The translations under genes were made by a program, and so were the position numbers. Shown in pieces: positions 16,454-24,810 of a stretch of DNA of 64,000 nt. Numbering within the stretch: position 1 is the stretch's first letter; every line of letters starts with the position of its first letter. The stretch comes from Wenzhouxiangellaceae bacterium (lineage in GTDB: Bacteria; Pseudomonadota; Gammaproteobacteria; Xanthomonadales; Wenzhouxiangellaceae). The notes beneath the pieces were generated by a model that saw only the letters and a list, made by a program, of their open reading frames with translations, ran no database searches and was not told the origin of the DNA. The stretch lies in contig JANQPN010000049.1 of NCBI GenBank assembly GCA_028289455.1, forward strand, positions 1 to 64,000, given 5' to 3'.

Positions 16454-17047
16454 TCAGCGCGTCAGCTTATTGACGGCATATGCAGCAAGTTCCTGCAGGT
16501 CATCTCTCGAAGTACCGGCTCTCGCTCTGATGGCAAGCGTCTGGAGTGTTGCCTGCAGTAATTTTGCGGCGAGCTCCGGCTGCACGTTTGCAGACAACTC
16601 ATTTTCCTCCCGGGCGCGGAGCAGCCGCTCTGTAAAGCCCCGGTCCAGTCGCTGAATTAAATCACGCAGATCCTCTCCAACTTCCGGATGCGACAATGCT
16701 TCGCCGGGTGCTGTGCAGACCATCAAACAACCCATCGGCGGGTTGGTGCCGCAATAGACATCTATAGCTTGTCCAAAAAAAGCCTGAAGGCCTGTGCGCA
16801 GCGAGGGTATGGCGACAAGGGTCTGCTCCAGGCCATGATCGAGCTGCCCGCAGAATCTGCTTAGGGCTTTGCGATAGAGGTTTTCCTTATTGCCGAAAGC
16901 ATTGTAAATACTGGGGCGATTCATGTTCATCGCCTTGGCCAGATCATCCAGAGATGTGGCTGACAATCCTTTTTTCCAAAACAGCTGCATTGCGCCGTTC
17001 AGCGCCTCATCTTCATTGAATTTTCTAGGTCTGCCTCGAGAAGTCAT
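16454..17047 (-). CDS. TetR/AcrR-family transcriptional regulator
   Basis: The 197-residue regulator has an N-terminal helix-turn-helix (GRPRKFNEDEALNGAMQLFWKKG, then TSLDDLAKAMNMNRPSIYNAFGNKENLY), typical of the YxAFGxKExLY subgroup, and a C-terminal ligand domain. ATG 17047 starts the conserved region; the frame extends six codons further to 17065. It is divergent from the glutathione transferase gene, with related 10-base motifs at each end of the gap, so it probably represses itself and the transferase. The inducer is unknown; such pairs often respond to electrophiles. Confidence 0.85.
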   Translation of the reverse strand: MTSRGRPRKFNEDEALNGAMQLFWKKGLSATSLDDLAKAMNMNRPSIYNAFGNKENLYRKALSRFCGQLDHGLEQTLVAIPSLRTGLQAFFGQAIDVYCGTNPPMGCLMVCTAPGEALSHPEVGEDLRDLIQRLDRGFTERLLRAREENELSANVQPELAAKLLQATLQTLAIRARAGTSRDDLQELAAYAVNKLTR

Positions 17048-17108
17048 TTTTGTACCAACTTGCATATTAATAATAACCGCCTATAATTATATGCGATATG
17101 GTACAAAA
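17048..17108. promoter_or_regulatory. Candidate TetR operator pair in the divergent tetR/GST gap
   Basis: TTTTGTACCA (17048-17057) and its exact inverse TGGTACAAAA (17099-17108) bracket the intergenic region, one at the start codon of the regulator and one just upstream of the transferase ribosome binding site. Each contains the self-complementary core GTAC. This placement suits a local regulator, but operator function is inferred. Confidence 0.4.
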
Positions 17109-17128
17109 TTAACAAGAGGAATACACGA

Positions 17129-18049
17129 ATGAAAATTGAAAACCCCAAAAGCCCAATTGTCGGGAAATTACAAGGAATACATCTATTCCATTACGATGCT
17201 GCAGCCTGTGCTCAACGGGTAAGGTTTGCATTGCATGAAAAAGGGCTGGTACGAGGTCGCGAAGTCAAGTTTGATGCAGATGATCCCACTTCATGTGCCG
17301 GTCAGGACGGCGCATGGGTCAGCAGACAGGTATCGCTGGCGAAAAAGGAACACCTCACAGAGACTTATGCACAAATCCAACCGAATCTGGTTGTCCCGGC
17401 GCTGGTGCATGATGGAGAGCTGCACATCGAGTCCATGGACATCATCGCTTACCTTGATGAGGTATTCGGAGGCACTCCGCTGTTACCAAAACATGATGCT
17501 GAACTGATGGCTGATGCACAGGCCCTGACCGATCTCGGCAAGGAATTGCACCGGTCGATTCGATTTGTGACTTTTCGTTGGGGGCTGCGTGGTCTGGCCC
17601 GGTTATCCAACAAAGAAGAAAATCAACTGAAAGCACTGCTTAGAAACGGGCAGGATGGGGAAAAGCTGATCAGCTTTTACGAAGGTTACAACAGTCAATC
17701 AATTCCAGATACTGTCTACGTAGATCATTTAGAGAAGCTCAATTCAGCATTTAAGGATCTTGAACAGCGTTTGCAGGATGGCAGAGCCTTTCTGACGGGT
17801 GATGATTTGACTATGGCTGACATTATCTGGGCTATGAAGACGCTGCGTCTGATCGAGTGCAGTTACCCATTTGATGAGTTGTTCCCCGCTTATACAGCCT
17901 GGTTTAAGCGTATCTCAGAGCGTCCGTCTTTTCGTGAGGGGGTTATGGGTAAGCATAAGATCATGAGCAAGACTTTCCGCGTGAAGGCTCATGTTGAAAA
18001 CCTCCTGGGTATCGGGCTGAAGCAAGAGGTGCTTAAACGTGTCGCCTGA
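17129..18049 (+). CDS. Glutathione S-transferase-family protein
   Basis: The 306-residue protein has a thioredoxin-fold N-terminal domain (LFHYDAAACAQRVRFALHEKGL; the substrate-positioning IESMDIIAYLDE) and an all-helical C-terminal domain with DDLTMADIIWAM, the conserved GST N-capping box. It is longer than typical 200-230-residue GSTs because of inserted segments around residues 55-85 and 165-195. The first-domain Cys in the AAACAQR region could be catalytic, as in omega-like enzymes. The ATG has AGAGGA upstream. It is divergent from tetR and overlaps the next gene by 11 bases. The substrate is unknown. Confidence 0.87.
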   Translation: MKIENPKSPIVGKLQGIHLFHYDAAACAQRVRFALHEKGLVRGREVKFDADDPTSCAGQDGAWVSRQVSLAKKEHLTETYAQIQPNLVVPALVHDGELHIESMDIIAYLDEVFGGTPLLPKHDAELMADAQALTDLGKELHRSIRFVTFRWGLRGLARLSNKEENQLKALLRNGQDGEKLISFYEGYNSQSIPDTVYVDHLEKLNSAFKDLEQRLQDGRAFLTGDDLTMADIIWAMKTLRLIECSYPFDELFPAYTAWFKRISERPSFREGVMGKHKIMSKTFRVKAHVENLLGIGLKQEVLKRVA

Positions 18050-18473
18050 ACTGGCTGGTGTGATCATCGGGCTGATCTTTATCATTCCCACGATCTGCTT
18101 CATCAGAATCAAAAGATGGGATTCTTTGGCCTGGCCTGTGTTCCTGGCAACGCTTCCGCTTTATTACATTTTGTTTGGTGTTCTCGCGATGGATTGGGCT
18201 GTGGTGGTTAAGGAGTTTCTTTACGGCTCTCCCTATATCCTCACAGGCCTCCTGGTTTGGCGAATTCGTTCAAAAAGAAGCTTGTTGGTAATAGCCCTTG
18301 GCTGGTTCAGCCATGGGCTCTACGATCTTTATCATGACCTGCTGTTTATCAATCCGGGTGTATTCAGCTGGTATCCCGTATTCTGTGCTTTGGTCGACAT
18401 TACTGTAGCTGCGTACATCATGCTTTCACTCAAGCGATTGACCAATCCGTTGTTACATCAGTCGCTTGAATGA
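18039..18473 (+). CDS. Small integral membrane protein
   Basis: The 144-residue protein has about four hydrophobic spans and short basic loops (RIKRW, RIRSKRS). I do not recognise a characterised family. GTG 18039 has AGAGG at suitable spacing and lies inside the end of the GST gene, so the pair is translationally coupled and probably shares TetR control. Motifs such as HGLYDLYHDLLF resemble small DUF membrane proteins of unknown role. Confidence 0.7.
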   Translation: MSPELAGVIIGLIFIIPTICFIRIKRWDSLAWPVFLATLPLYYILFGVLAMDWAVVVKEFLYGSPYILTGLLVWRIRSKRSLLVIALGWFSHGLYDLYHDLLFINPGVFSWYPVFCALVDITVAAYIMLSLKRLTNPLLHQSLE

Positions 18474-18502
18474 ATAAACTCGGAATCTTTGTTGCTATGC
18501 AG

Positions 18503-18913
18503 TCAGATTGCCGGGCGCTTTGATAGTAGCGGAGGACCATACGGGCAGTCGATTAAATAACCCCAACCACCATTGTCAAGCTGCTTGGCGACTTCGGTTG
18601 ATTGACCTTCTGCTACGACGCTGCCATCCGGGTCTATAACCTGCCAGTCTGCCCGTAGTAATGCGATATCACCAACAATAACCTCACTGATAACATCGCT
18701 GTTAATGGTTGGCCGGCTTTCAATGAGTGCTTCGAATGCCTGGCGAGCTGCTTCAGGACCGATGCCTGGCGGCTGATTGGGTGGAAAGAAAATGCGGCAA
18801 TCGGGATGGAACATCGATGCAATACCATCCAGATCACCTTCCTGAAGGAAGGCACTGACGCAGTCAGCGATCTCGCGGGGCTTTCTGGCAATTCGTTTAG
18901 CTGTGGTGGTCAT
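18503..18913 (-). CDS. NTF2-like/SnoaL-family protein
   Basis: The 136-residue protein has the cone-shaped NTF2 fold signature: an N-terminal helix region, FLQEGDLDGIASMFHPDCRIFFPPNQPPGIGPEAARQAFE, followed by beta strands IALLRADWQVIDPDGSVVAEGQSTEV. ATG 18913 has AGGA seven bases ahead. It shares strand and spacing (28 bp) with the preceding NTF2-like gene. These proteins can be small enzymes (isomerases, cyclases, hydrolases) or ligand binders; the exact activity cannot be given. It is convergent with the membrane protein gene. Confidence 0.75.
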   Translation of the reverse strand: MTTTAKRIARKPREIADCVSAFLQEGDLDGIASMFHPDCRIFFPPNQPPGIGPEAARQAFEALIESRPTINSDVISEVIVGDIALLRADWQVIDPDGSVVAEGQSTEVAKQLDNGGWGYLIDCPYGPPLLSKRPAI

Positions 18914-18941
18914 GGGCTTTTCCTTTCAGCAATTATCGAAC

Positions 18942-19328
18942 TCATGATTTATCATCGTTGTTATCGATATCTACAATCATCTTCCAACCATCAGCATGCT
19001 TGCGGTAGACCAGAAGAAGCCGCCCTTGACCAGCATTTTTTCGCCTGGATGCTTTGTCAGTGGCTTCAACTGTGAAGTGGCCTATGATGACGGCGAACCC
19101 GTCATAAACCTTGATATGTTCGATATCAAAACCTGATCTGAATGATGCCGCTTCTATACGCGGCCCATATTTCTCCCGGACTGCCTGGATGCCGTATCCG
19201 GTTGGTTGATGCTGGTTACAAAGTACAGCATCGGGATCAACTGTCTTGACCATACGCTCCAGGTCGCCGCTATCAAGGCCATCAAGCCATTCATTCAGGG
19301 CATGCTTAACGTTATCAATTTCGCTCAT
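18942..19328 (-). CDS. NTF2-like/SnoaL (DUF4440-type) protein
   Basis: 128 residues. The core is LNEWLDGLDSGDLERMVKTVDPDAVLCNQHQPTGY-type N-terminal helices, then strands around FAVIIGHFTVEATD and a C-terminal WKMIVDIDNN. The DUF4440-like end (DGWKxxxD) is typical of ketosteroid-isomerase-like proteins. Start ATG 19328 has AGGA eight bases ahead; the frame could extend eight codons to 19352. It is divergent from a LysR gene, the usual arrangement for a regulated target, and forms a two-gene unit with the next NTF2-like gene. Confidence 0.75.
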   Translation of the reverse strand: MSEIDNVKHALNEWLDGLDSGDLERMVKTVDPDAVLCNQHQPTGYGIQAVREKYGPRIEAASFRSGFDIEHIKVYDGFAVIIGHFTVEATDKASRRKNAGQGRLLLVYRKHADGWKMIVDIDNNDDKS

Positions 19329-19436
19329 TCGGTTTTCCTCGTTAATTTCCAAGTTTTACCCGGTGGTAATTGCAATCAATTATGATGAGCTTTATTGTTA
19401 ATATAAATAGACTAATCAAAATCAAAGTGATCGAAA

Positions 19437-20342
19437 ATGCGAACAATAAAAGGCACAAGCCTGGATGATATATTGGTTTTTGCAGAAGTTGCACAGGCAA
19501 ATGGTTTTCGTGCAGCTGCAGATAGACTCAATCTGGGAGCTGGGTCGGTTAGTGGAATCGTTAAGCGGCTTGAGAGTCGTTTAGGCGTTCGGTTAATTGA
19601 ACGTACTACCCGTAAAATGTCTCTCACAAGTGCCGGTGAAAAGCTCCTTGAAAGCGCACTGCCGGCACTGGCCGATCTCGACAGTGCACTGGGTGACCTG
19701 GGGGAGCAGCAAAACACTGTTTCCGGCACCTTGCGTTTATCAGCTCCGCACAGCAGCTCATCTTTCTTCCTGAATGATCTGATCGCGAAGTTTATGAATG
19801 CCTTTCCGCAAGTTTGTGTAGAAGTCTTGTATGACGACAGCAAAGTTGATTTGGTGACGTCAGGTATAGACGCGGCTATTCGCTCACAAACGTTACTGGA
19901 GAAAGAGACTTACGCTATTGAGATCGGCCCTCAGCTGGAGATGGCGTTGGTTGCGTCACCTGATTACTTGAGCAGAATGGGGACTCCCGGGAAGCCTGAT
20001 GAATTGGTTAACCATAACGGCATTTGCTTTGCATTCGGTCGTGCAGACCGTCTTGCTCCCTGGTCATTTGCGGAAGGTAAAAGCAAATCATTTACGATCG
20101 CACCAATGCAGCGCATGATCGTGAATGATCTGGAGTCAGCGATCAATTTTGCAAAGGCTGGTCTTGGCCTGGCGTACGTTTACAAAAAGCCTGCAGATAT
20201 CTATATACAATCCGGTGAGCTGGTTACCTTATTCGATAAATTCATTCCTCAGTTACCCCGCTATACGATTAATTATTTGACGAAGCGTCACATGCCTGCG
20301 CGATTGAGAGCATTTATTGAACTGGCCAAACAGAATGATTAG
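19437..20342 (+). CDS. LysR-family transcriptional regulator
   Basis: The 301-residue regulator has an N-terminal winged HTH (VFAEVAQANGFRAAADRLNLGAGSVSGIVKRLESRLGVRLIERTTRKMSLT) and an effector-binding domain of the PBP2 type, with the APWSF..G segment seen in the CrgA-like subgroup. It is divergent from the two NTF2-like genes, 108 bp apart, and likely controls them. The inducer is unknown. Confidence 0.9.
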   Translation: MRTIKGTSLDDILVFAEVAQANGFRAAADRLNLGAGSVSGIVKRLESRLGVRLIERTTRKMSLTSAGEKLLESALPALADLDSALGDLGEQQNTVSGTLRLSAPHSSSSFFLNDLIAKFMNAFPQVCVEVLYDDSKVDLVTSGIDAAIRSQTLLEKETYAIEIGPQLEMALVASPDYLSRMGTPGKPDELVNHNGICFAFGRADRLAPWSFAEGKSKSFTIAPMQRMIVNDLESAINFAKAGLGLAYVYKKPADIYIQSGELVTLFDKFIPQLPRYTINYLTKRHMPARLRAFIELAKQND

Positions 20343-20377
20343 CTGTTATCTGGGCTGGCAAGTGCAACCATCTTCAA

Positions 20378-21256
20378 TTAATACCGAACGTGCTCGATAA
20401 ACAAACGCAGCAGCTCAACAGATTTATATTCCCTGGGGTAGTACAAAAAAGTACCGGGGATTGGCTCGATGAACTCTGTTAAAAGCGGAACAACATTAGA
20501 TTCACCATTGGGGCGGTACTCGGCAAAAGAAAACCCGAGTCCCAGACCGTCTGCCACAGAAGTGTATAGCGAAGGTAGTGTATTAACGACCAGGTTACCT
20601 GATACACCAACAGAATATTTTCCTTCTTCGTTTATAAACTCCCATGGTGCCAGCTGACCGGATCGGCCAAACCGATAACGAATACACTGATGATTCAGCA
20701 ATTGGGAGGGGTGCGCCGGTTGTCCATGCTTTTCGATGTACTCCTGGCTCCCTAATACGGCCAACCGGTGCGGCGGGCTGATTCGGATGGCGATCATATC
20801 AGGATCAACCCGATCACCCAGCCGAATCCCGGCATGAAAACGGCCATCAAACAGATCAACAAAGGTTTCATCGATACTGATTTCCAGTTCGATATCCGGA
20901 TAAAGCTGTCGAAAACTGGCCAGCTTCTCACGTATGGTCATGTCGAACGAAAAGCCCGGCATGGTGATTCGCAATTCACCCCGTTGGCTTCGGCCAGTAT
21001 CTCTGGCTGACTGAAGGGCTGCTTTTATCTGATCGAATGCCGGATTGGCACCACGAAACAGGGCCAGGCCGGCTTCAGTCAGTTTGATTGAACGGGTTGT
21101 GCGGGAAAACAGGCTGATGCCTAACTGCTTTTCCAGTGTTTTCAGTTGGTGACTTACAGTAGAAGGCTGCAGTCCCAAGCGGTTCGCGGCTGCACGTAAA
21201 GAACCTTCGTCTGCTATGGCATTGAATATTTCCAGAGTGGTTAACGGCAATCTCAT
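20378..21256 (-). CDS. LysR-family transcriptional regulator
   Basis: The 292-residue regulator has the HTH IFNAIADEGSLRAAANRLGLQPSTVSHQLKTLEKQLG and the effector domain with SPPHRLAVLGSQEY and APWEFINEEGKY. The frame is open upstream to 21412, which would add 52 residues with no LysR homology; ATG 21256 is the standard LysR start. It is divergent from the alpha/beta hydrolase gene, with an inverted repeat in the gap. It is paralogous in type to the LysR upstream, but the two are convergent and clearly not a recent duplication. Confidence 0.9.
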   Translation of the reverse strand: MRLPLTTLEIFNAIADEGSLRAAANRLGLQPSTVSHQLKTLEKQLGISLFSRTTRSIKLTEAGLALFRGANPAFDQIKAALQSARDTGRSQRGELRITMPGFSFDMTIREKLASFRQLYPDIELEISIDETFVDLFDGRFHAGIRLGDRVDPDMIAIRISPPHRLAVLGSQEYIEKHGQPAHPSQLLNHQCIRYRFGRSGQLAPWEFINEEGKYSVGVSGNLVVNTLPSLYTSVADGLGLGFSFAEYRPNGESNVVPLLTEFIEPIPGTFLYYPREYKSVELLRLFIEHVRY

Positions 21257-21280
21257 TGTTCGATTTAATACACTTATGAA

Positions 21281-21310
21281 ATAGAAAAAGATCGTATTAT
21301 CATTTTCTAT
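21281..21310. promoter_or_regulatory. Candidate LysR operator between the LysR and hydrolase genes
   Basis: ATAGAAAA (21281-21288) and TTTTCTAT (21303-21310) form a perfect inverted repeat of 8-bp arms with a 14-bp spacer, in the 105-bp divergent gap. LysR regulators often bind such dyads near their own start. Function is inferred. Confidence 0.45.
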
Positions 21311-21361
21311 CGAATTCAATAAACTGCTCCTCAACAACACAAAAGTAATCGAGGTATAACC

Positions 21362-22288
21362 ATGACACGCTATATAAACCTGCAAAACGCACCGAGCCCA
21401 GATACTGTTCAAACTGGATCAGCAGCGTTTTTTAGCAATGGCGTTGAATTAAAAGGCGACATATACAAACCAGGTAATGGCAAAAGTCTATTTCCTGCTG
21501 TAATCGTGACCGGTGCATGGACAACTGTAAAAGAGCAGATGCCGGGCACATACGCCAGAGCACTGGCAGAGCAGGGTTTTGTGGCACTTGCATTTGATTT
21601 CGCCGGCTGGGGGCAGAGTGCCGGTGACCGGCGATATGTTGAAGACCCTGTTGCCAAAACTGCGGATATTCATGCTGCGGTTGAATATATGGACGGACGC
21701 AGTGATGTGGACTCTGCTCAAATCACCGGGCTCGGTATTTGTGCCTCAGCCGGTTACATGGCTGAAGCTGTTGCTACCAACGGCAAGCTGTCCAGACTGG
21801 CGCTGGTCGCACCGTGGTTACACGATCCTGAAATGGCTGAAGCTGTCTATGGTGGAGCAGAACAGGTGGCTAAGCTGGTCAATGCAAGCGAAATTGAAGA
21901 CAGTTCAAACAATGCAACAGTACTGGTAGCAGCCAGTACTACTGACGATTCATCACCGATGTACCAGGCTCCGTATTACACGGAAGAAAGTCGGGGGCTA
22001 ATTCCAGAGTACGACAACAAGTTCAGTCTGCTCACGTGGAAGCCCTGGCTGACTTACAACGCACATGCTTCCGCAGAACGGATGAATAAGCCTATTCTGA
22101 TGGTGGGGTCATCGGGAATGGCACTGCCCGCTGGTGCGCAACGCTATGAGAGCAAAACCGCCGCACCACTGGAAAAGGTGTGGTTTGGAGATGACGTCAA
22201 TCAATTCGATTTCTATGACCGCAAAGACATTGTGGATGCCTCAGTCGAGGCTATCGCAGCATTTGGTTTGGGTACAAAAACTTCCTGA
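21362..22288 (+). CDS. Alpha/beta hydrolase-fold protein
   Basis: The 308-residue protein resembles the DLH/X-Pro-dipeptidyl-peptidase-like group: FPAVIVTGAWTTVKEQM near the oxyanion region, FDFAGWGQSAGDRRYVED, and the nucleophile elbow GLGICASAGYMAEA with a Ser between Ala residues (C-A-S-A-G). An Asp/His pair later (FDFYDRKDIVDAS) would complete the triad, although the usual C-terminal His is not obvious. No signal peptide is seen. ATG 21362 is preceded by GAGGT. It is divergent from LysR and two bases upstream of a tandem NTF2-like protein, so the two probably form one LysR-controlled unit. The substrate is unknown. Confidence 0.83.
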   Translation: MTRYINLQNAPSPDTVQTGSAAFFSNGVELKGDIYKPGNGKSLFPAVIVTGAWTTVKEQMPGTYARALAEQGFVALAFDFAGWGQSAGDRRYVEDPVAKTADIHAAVEYMDGRSDVDSAQITGLGICASAGYMAEAVATNGKLSRLALVAPWLHDPEMAEAVYGGAEQVAKLVNASEIEDSSNNATVLVAASTTDDSSPMYQAPYYTEESRGLIPEYDNKFSLLTWKPWLTYNAHASAERMNKPILMVGSSGMALPAGAQRYESKTAAPLEKVWFGDDVNQFDFYDRKDIVDASVEAIAAFGLGTKTS

Positions 22289-22289
22289 A

Positions 22290-23255
22290 ATGAACAGGGT
22301 ATTGAATGTGTGGCTTGTGCTCATGACGGCATTAAATGCTCACGCTCTGGAGAATACGATGAAACAGAATGCTTATGACCAGGCTGCAATCAGCACTGTT
22401 GTAGAAAGTGTGAGTGTATTGGCGGACCGCAGAGAGTTTGATGCGTTGTCGCGTCTTTTCGCTGACCAGTTGATGCTCGATTACTCATCATTGAGCGGAC
22501 AGCCGAAGACAACCAAAGCCCCCCTTGAACTGATGGCAGAATGGGCTTCGGTGTTGCCCGGGTTTGATTTAACCCGTCATGCGTTGTCTGACATGGTCGT
22601 TAATGTTGATGGAGATACAGCAAAAGCCAGCGCCAGTGTAGTTGCGTCTCATTGGCTGGGTGAGGGCTTCTGGCAGGTTTCCGGATCCTATGACTATGAG
22701 CTGGAAAAGAACAGCGATACCTGGCTGATTACATCGATGACCTTCAAGCTTTCAGAAGAGCAAGGCTCGCGAGATATAGTTGCTCAAGCTATTGAAGTGG
22801 CTGCTTCAACAAGGCCGGCGGGACATAAAGAAGTGTTCGCCAAACGCAATAAAGCAACGGTAAGGCGCTTCTTCCAACTGTTGGAAGAAGAAAACATCCG
22901 GGCATTCGTGGACCTGTTTGCTGATGATGGCGAGCAATTGAATCCATACAACAACGGTATTTTTCCGGCTGGAGCCCATGGCAGCGAAGCATTGTATGAA
23001 TATTGGTCACCACTGCCTGCCAGGTTTGACGGTATGGCATTCCGCATTGATGAGTTACTGGCAACGGAAGACCCGAATGTAATCTTTGTTCGCTACCGCG
23101 GGAAGATCAATTTAAAGAATGCAGCAGGGGTCTATGAAAATTACTACTACTCCACGTTCCGGTTTAATACAGCCGGTGAAATTTCCGAGTATGTAGAGAT
23201 TTTCGATCCGATTGTTGCTGCCAGAGGCTTTGGGCTGCTTGAGTTGTTGAGATAG
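22290..23255 (+). CDS. Exported tandem NTF2-like (SnoaL/DUF4440) protein
   Basis: The 321-residue protein has two NTF2-fold domains in one chain. The first spans about residues 40-165 (DRREFDALSRLFADQLMLDYSS... to DTWLITSMTFKLS). The second spans about 195-320 (NKATVRRFFQLLEEENIRAFVDLFADDGEQ... to YENYYYSTFRFN..GEISEYVEIFDP). The N-terminus MNRVLNVWLVLMTALNAHALE looks like a signal peptide. The frame is open further upstream inside the hydrolase gene; ATG 22290, one base after the hydrolase stop, is the sensible start. Fusion of two such domains is uncommon; the activity is unknown. Confidence 0.72.
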   Translation: MNRVLNVWLVLMTALNAHALENTMKQNAYDQAAISTVVESVSVLADRREFDALSRLFADQLMLDYSSLSGQPKTTKAPLELMAEWASVLPGFDLTRHALSDMVVNVDGDTAKASASVVASHWLGEGFWQVSGSYDYELEKNSDTWLITSMTFKLSEEQGSRDIVAQAIEVAASTRPAGHKEVFAKRNKATVRRFFQLLEEENIRAFVDLFADDGEQLNPYNNGIFPAGAHGSEALYEYWSPLPARFDGMAFRIDELLATEDPNVIFVRYRGKINLKNAAGVYENYYYSTFRFNTAGEISEYVEIFDPIVAARGFGLLELLR

Positions 23256-23380
23256 CTTGCCTGGTATGCGAAGCGCCCGTTTTTAAGATCAGGCTTGCGT
23301 AATAGTTTGGAAACCGGTGTTGGTTTTCTGATAGCTGATCCAGGTGTTACGTGCTTCTACCAGTGGTGCAGCTATTCATT

Positions 23381-23407
23381 GGCTCCTCCGGTTATCCTGG
23401 AGGAGCC
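23381..23407. terminator. Possible bidirectional terminator hairpin between convergent genes
   Basis: GGCTCCTCC (23381-23389) pairs with GGAGGAGCC (23399-23407) around a 9-base loop, in the 193-bp gap between convergent genes. Neither side has a clear T-run, so intrinsic termination is uncertain. Confidence 0.35.
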
Positions 23408-23448
23408 TGTCAGAAGAAGCTGTATCTGCAGGTTAGCCGGTAAATCGT

Positions 23449-23913
23449 TTACCAATAATCAATAATCCGGCTTATTTTGTTTTCCTTCACTTCGATAATC
23501 CGCAGCTGTTCACGGGAAACCTGTTCAACCGAATCACCGCGCTGCTGCATAAAGCTGACATTTAAGCGCATGGCAATGGCCTTGGGACCTTTGAGGTAGT
23601 CGATGACTTCGACCTGTGAATCACCAGCACTGCCGGCATATGAATCCAGAAAAGCGGTCAGGCCCTGTCGCTGCGCCTGTTTACCTTCCAGCCTGATGCC
23701 AACTGCAGGGTGTTCGTAGACGATGTCGTCAGCATAAAAGTCAAGCAGCCGTTCAACGTCTTCAGTGGAAGATTCACCATGTGTGGTAGCCGCCAGGGCC
23801 TGAAGATAACTGTTAAAAGGGCTCTCAGTCGATTGTCCGGAATGAGAATAAAGTATTGTGCAGGCAACCAGTATCAATGTAATAAGTTGGTGCTGAATGT
23901 TTTTGGAAAGCAT
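23449..23913 (-). CDS. Exported NTF2-like/SnoaL-family protein
   Basis: The 154-residue protein begins MLSKNIQHQLITLILVACTILYSHSG, a likely signal peptide. An NTF2-like domain follows: RLLDFYADDIVYEHPAVGIRLEGKQAQRQGLTAFLDSY, then strands and the closing IIEVKENKISRIIDYW. The pattern ENKISxxxDYW is common in SnoaL-like polyketide cyclase-type proteins. It is convergent with the tandem NTF2-like gene and shares no operon with it. The role is unknown. Confidence 0.72.
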   Translation of the reverse strand: MLSKNIQHQLITLILVACTILYSHSGQSTESPFNSYLQALAATTHGESSTEDVERLLDFYADDIVYEHPAVGIRLEGKQAQRQGLTAFLDSYAGSAGDSQVEVIDYLKGPKAIAMRLNVSFMQQRGDSVEQVSREQLRIIEVKENKISRIIDYW

Positions 23914-24123
23914 AATTTATCCCGAGTGGTTTACTCTGAAACCAGACTGTCGCTGGTTTGACCACTGGTCAATGCTAATTCGGTAAACCGCCATCTTTGG
24001 CGCTATCAGTTCAGGATCTGACGGGTAAGTCATCAGTGATACCCAGAGCAATAGATGTTCTTAAAGCTATCTTTAAACCAATATGCTAAAAATCCGGAAG
24101 CTAACAATTGATCATAAATTGCA

Positions 24124-24810
24124 ATGGACAAGCACAGCATTCTGATTATTGAAGACAATTCTGTTACTGCAGATACCATTGCTTTGTTTGTTCAGCAGCA
24201 GGGTGCGGCTGCGGAGATAGCGCACACTGGTGACAAAGGGTTGGCTATGGCACGGGAAAACAACTTTGATGCCATTATTCTTGACTGGATGCTGCCTGGC
24301 AAAAGCGGTTTACAGATCTGCCGGGAAATCAGGCAAAGCCAATCTGCGCCGATTATTTTTGTTACTGCAAAGATTGCCGAAGCGGATATTGTGGCAGGCC
24401 TGGAGGCGGGCGCAGATGATTATCTATGCAAGCCATTCAGTGGTAAGGAGCTGATTGCCAGGATAAAAAGCTGCCTGCGCCGTCGGCACTCTTTTGTTCA
24501 TGATGCCGGCAACCAGTTGCAGGTGGGGGATATTGAGCTTGATTTGAACAGCCTGGAATTAAAAGCAGATGAACAGCCGGCCAAGCTGACCAAAACGGAG
24601 TTTCTGATTCTGGAAACGCTGATGCGTTCTCCGGGTAGAATTTTCACCCGTGGCCAGCTGATCGATATTGCGCTTGGAGAGGATTTTGACGGTTTTGAAA
24701 GAACCGTCGATGCGCATATATCAAACTTGAGAAAAAAAATGGGTGAAGACCGTTACCGGCCGCGTCATATTGTGACGGAGGTGGGTATCGGTTACCGCTT
24801 TATGCCATGA
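24124..24810 (+). CDS. OmpR/PhoB-family response regulator
   Basis: The 228-residue regulator has a receiver domain with acidic pair Glu10/Asp11, phosphoacceptor Asp54 (ILDWMLPG), the TA switch and Lys in CKPF. A winged-helix output domain follows (LTKTEFLILETLMRSPGRIFTRGQLI ... RTVDAHISNLRKKMGE ... VGIGYRF). It overlaps the sensor kinase gene by four bases. The target promoters and stimulus are unknown. Confidence 0.95.
   Translation: MDKHSILIIEDNSVTADTIALFVQQQGAAAEIAHTGDKGLAMARENNFDAIILDWMLPGKSGLQICREIRQSQSAPIIFVTAKIAEADIVAGLEAGADDYLCKPFSGKELIARIKSCLRRRHSFVHDAGNQLQVGDIELDLNSLELKADEQPAKLTKTEFLILETLMRSPGRIFTRGQLIDIALGEDFDGFERTVDAHISNLRKKMGEDRYRPRHIVTEVGIGYRFMP

Noticed and set aside
20378..21412. 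Longer start (21412) for the second LysR gene
   Set aside because: It would overlap the divergent hydrolase gene and add 52 residues absent from LysR proteins.
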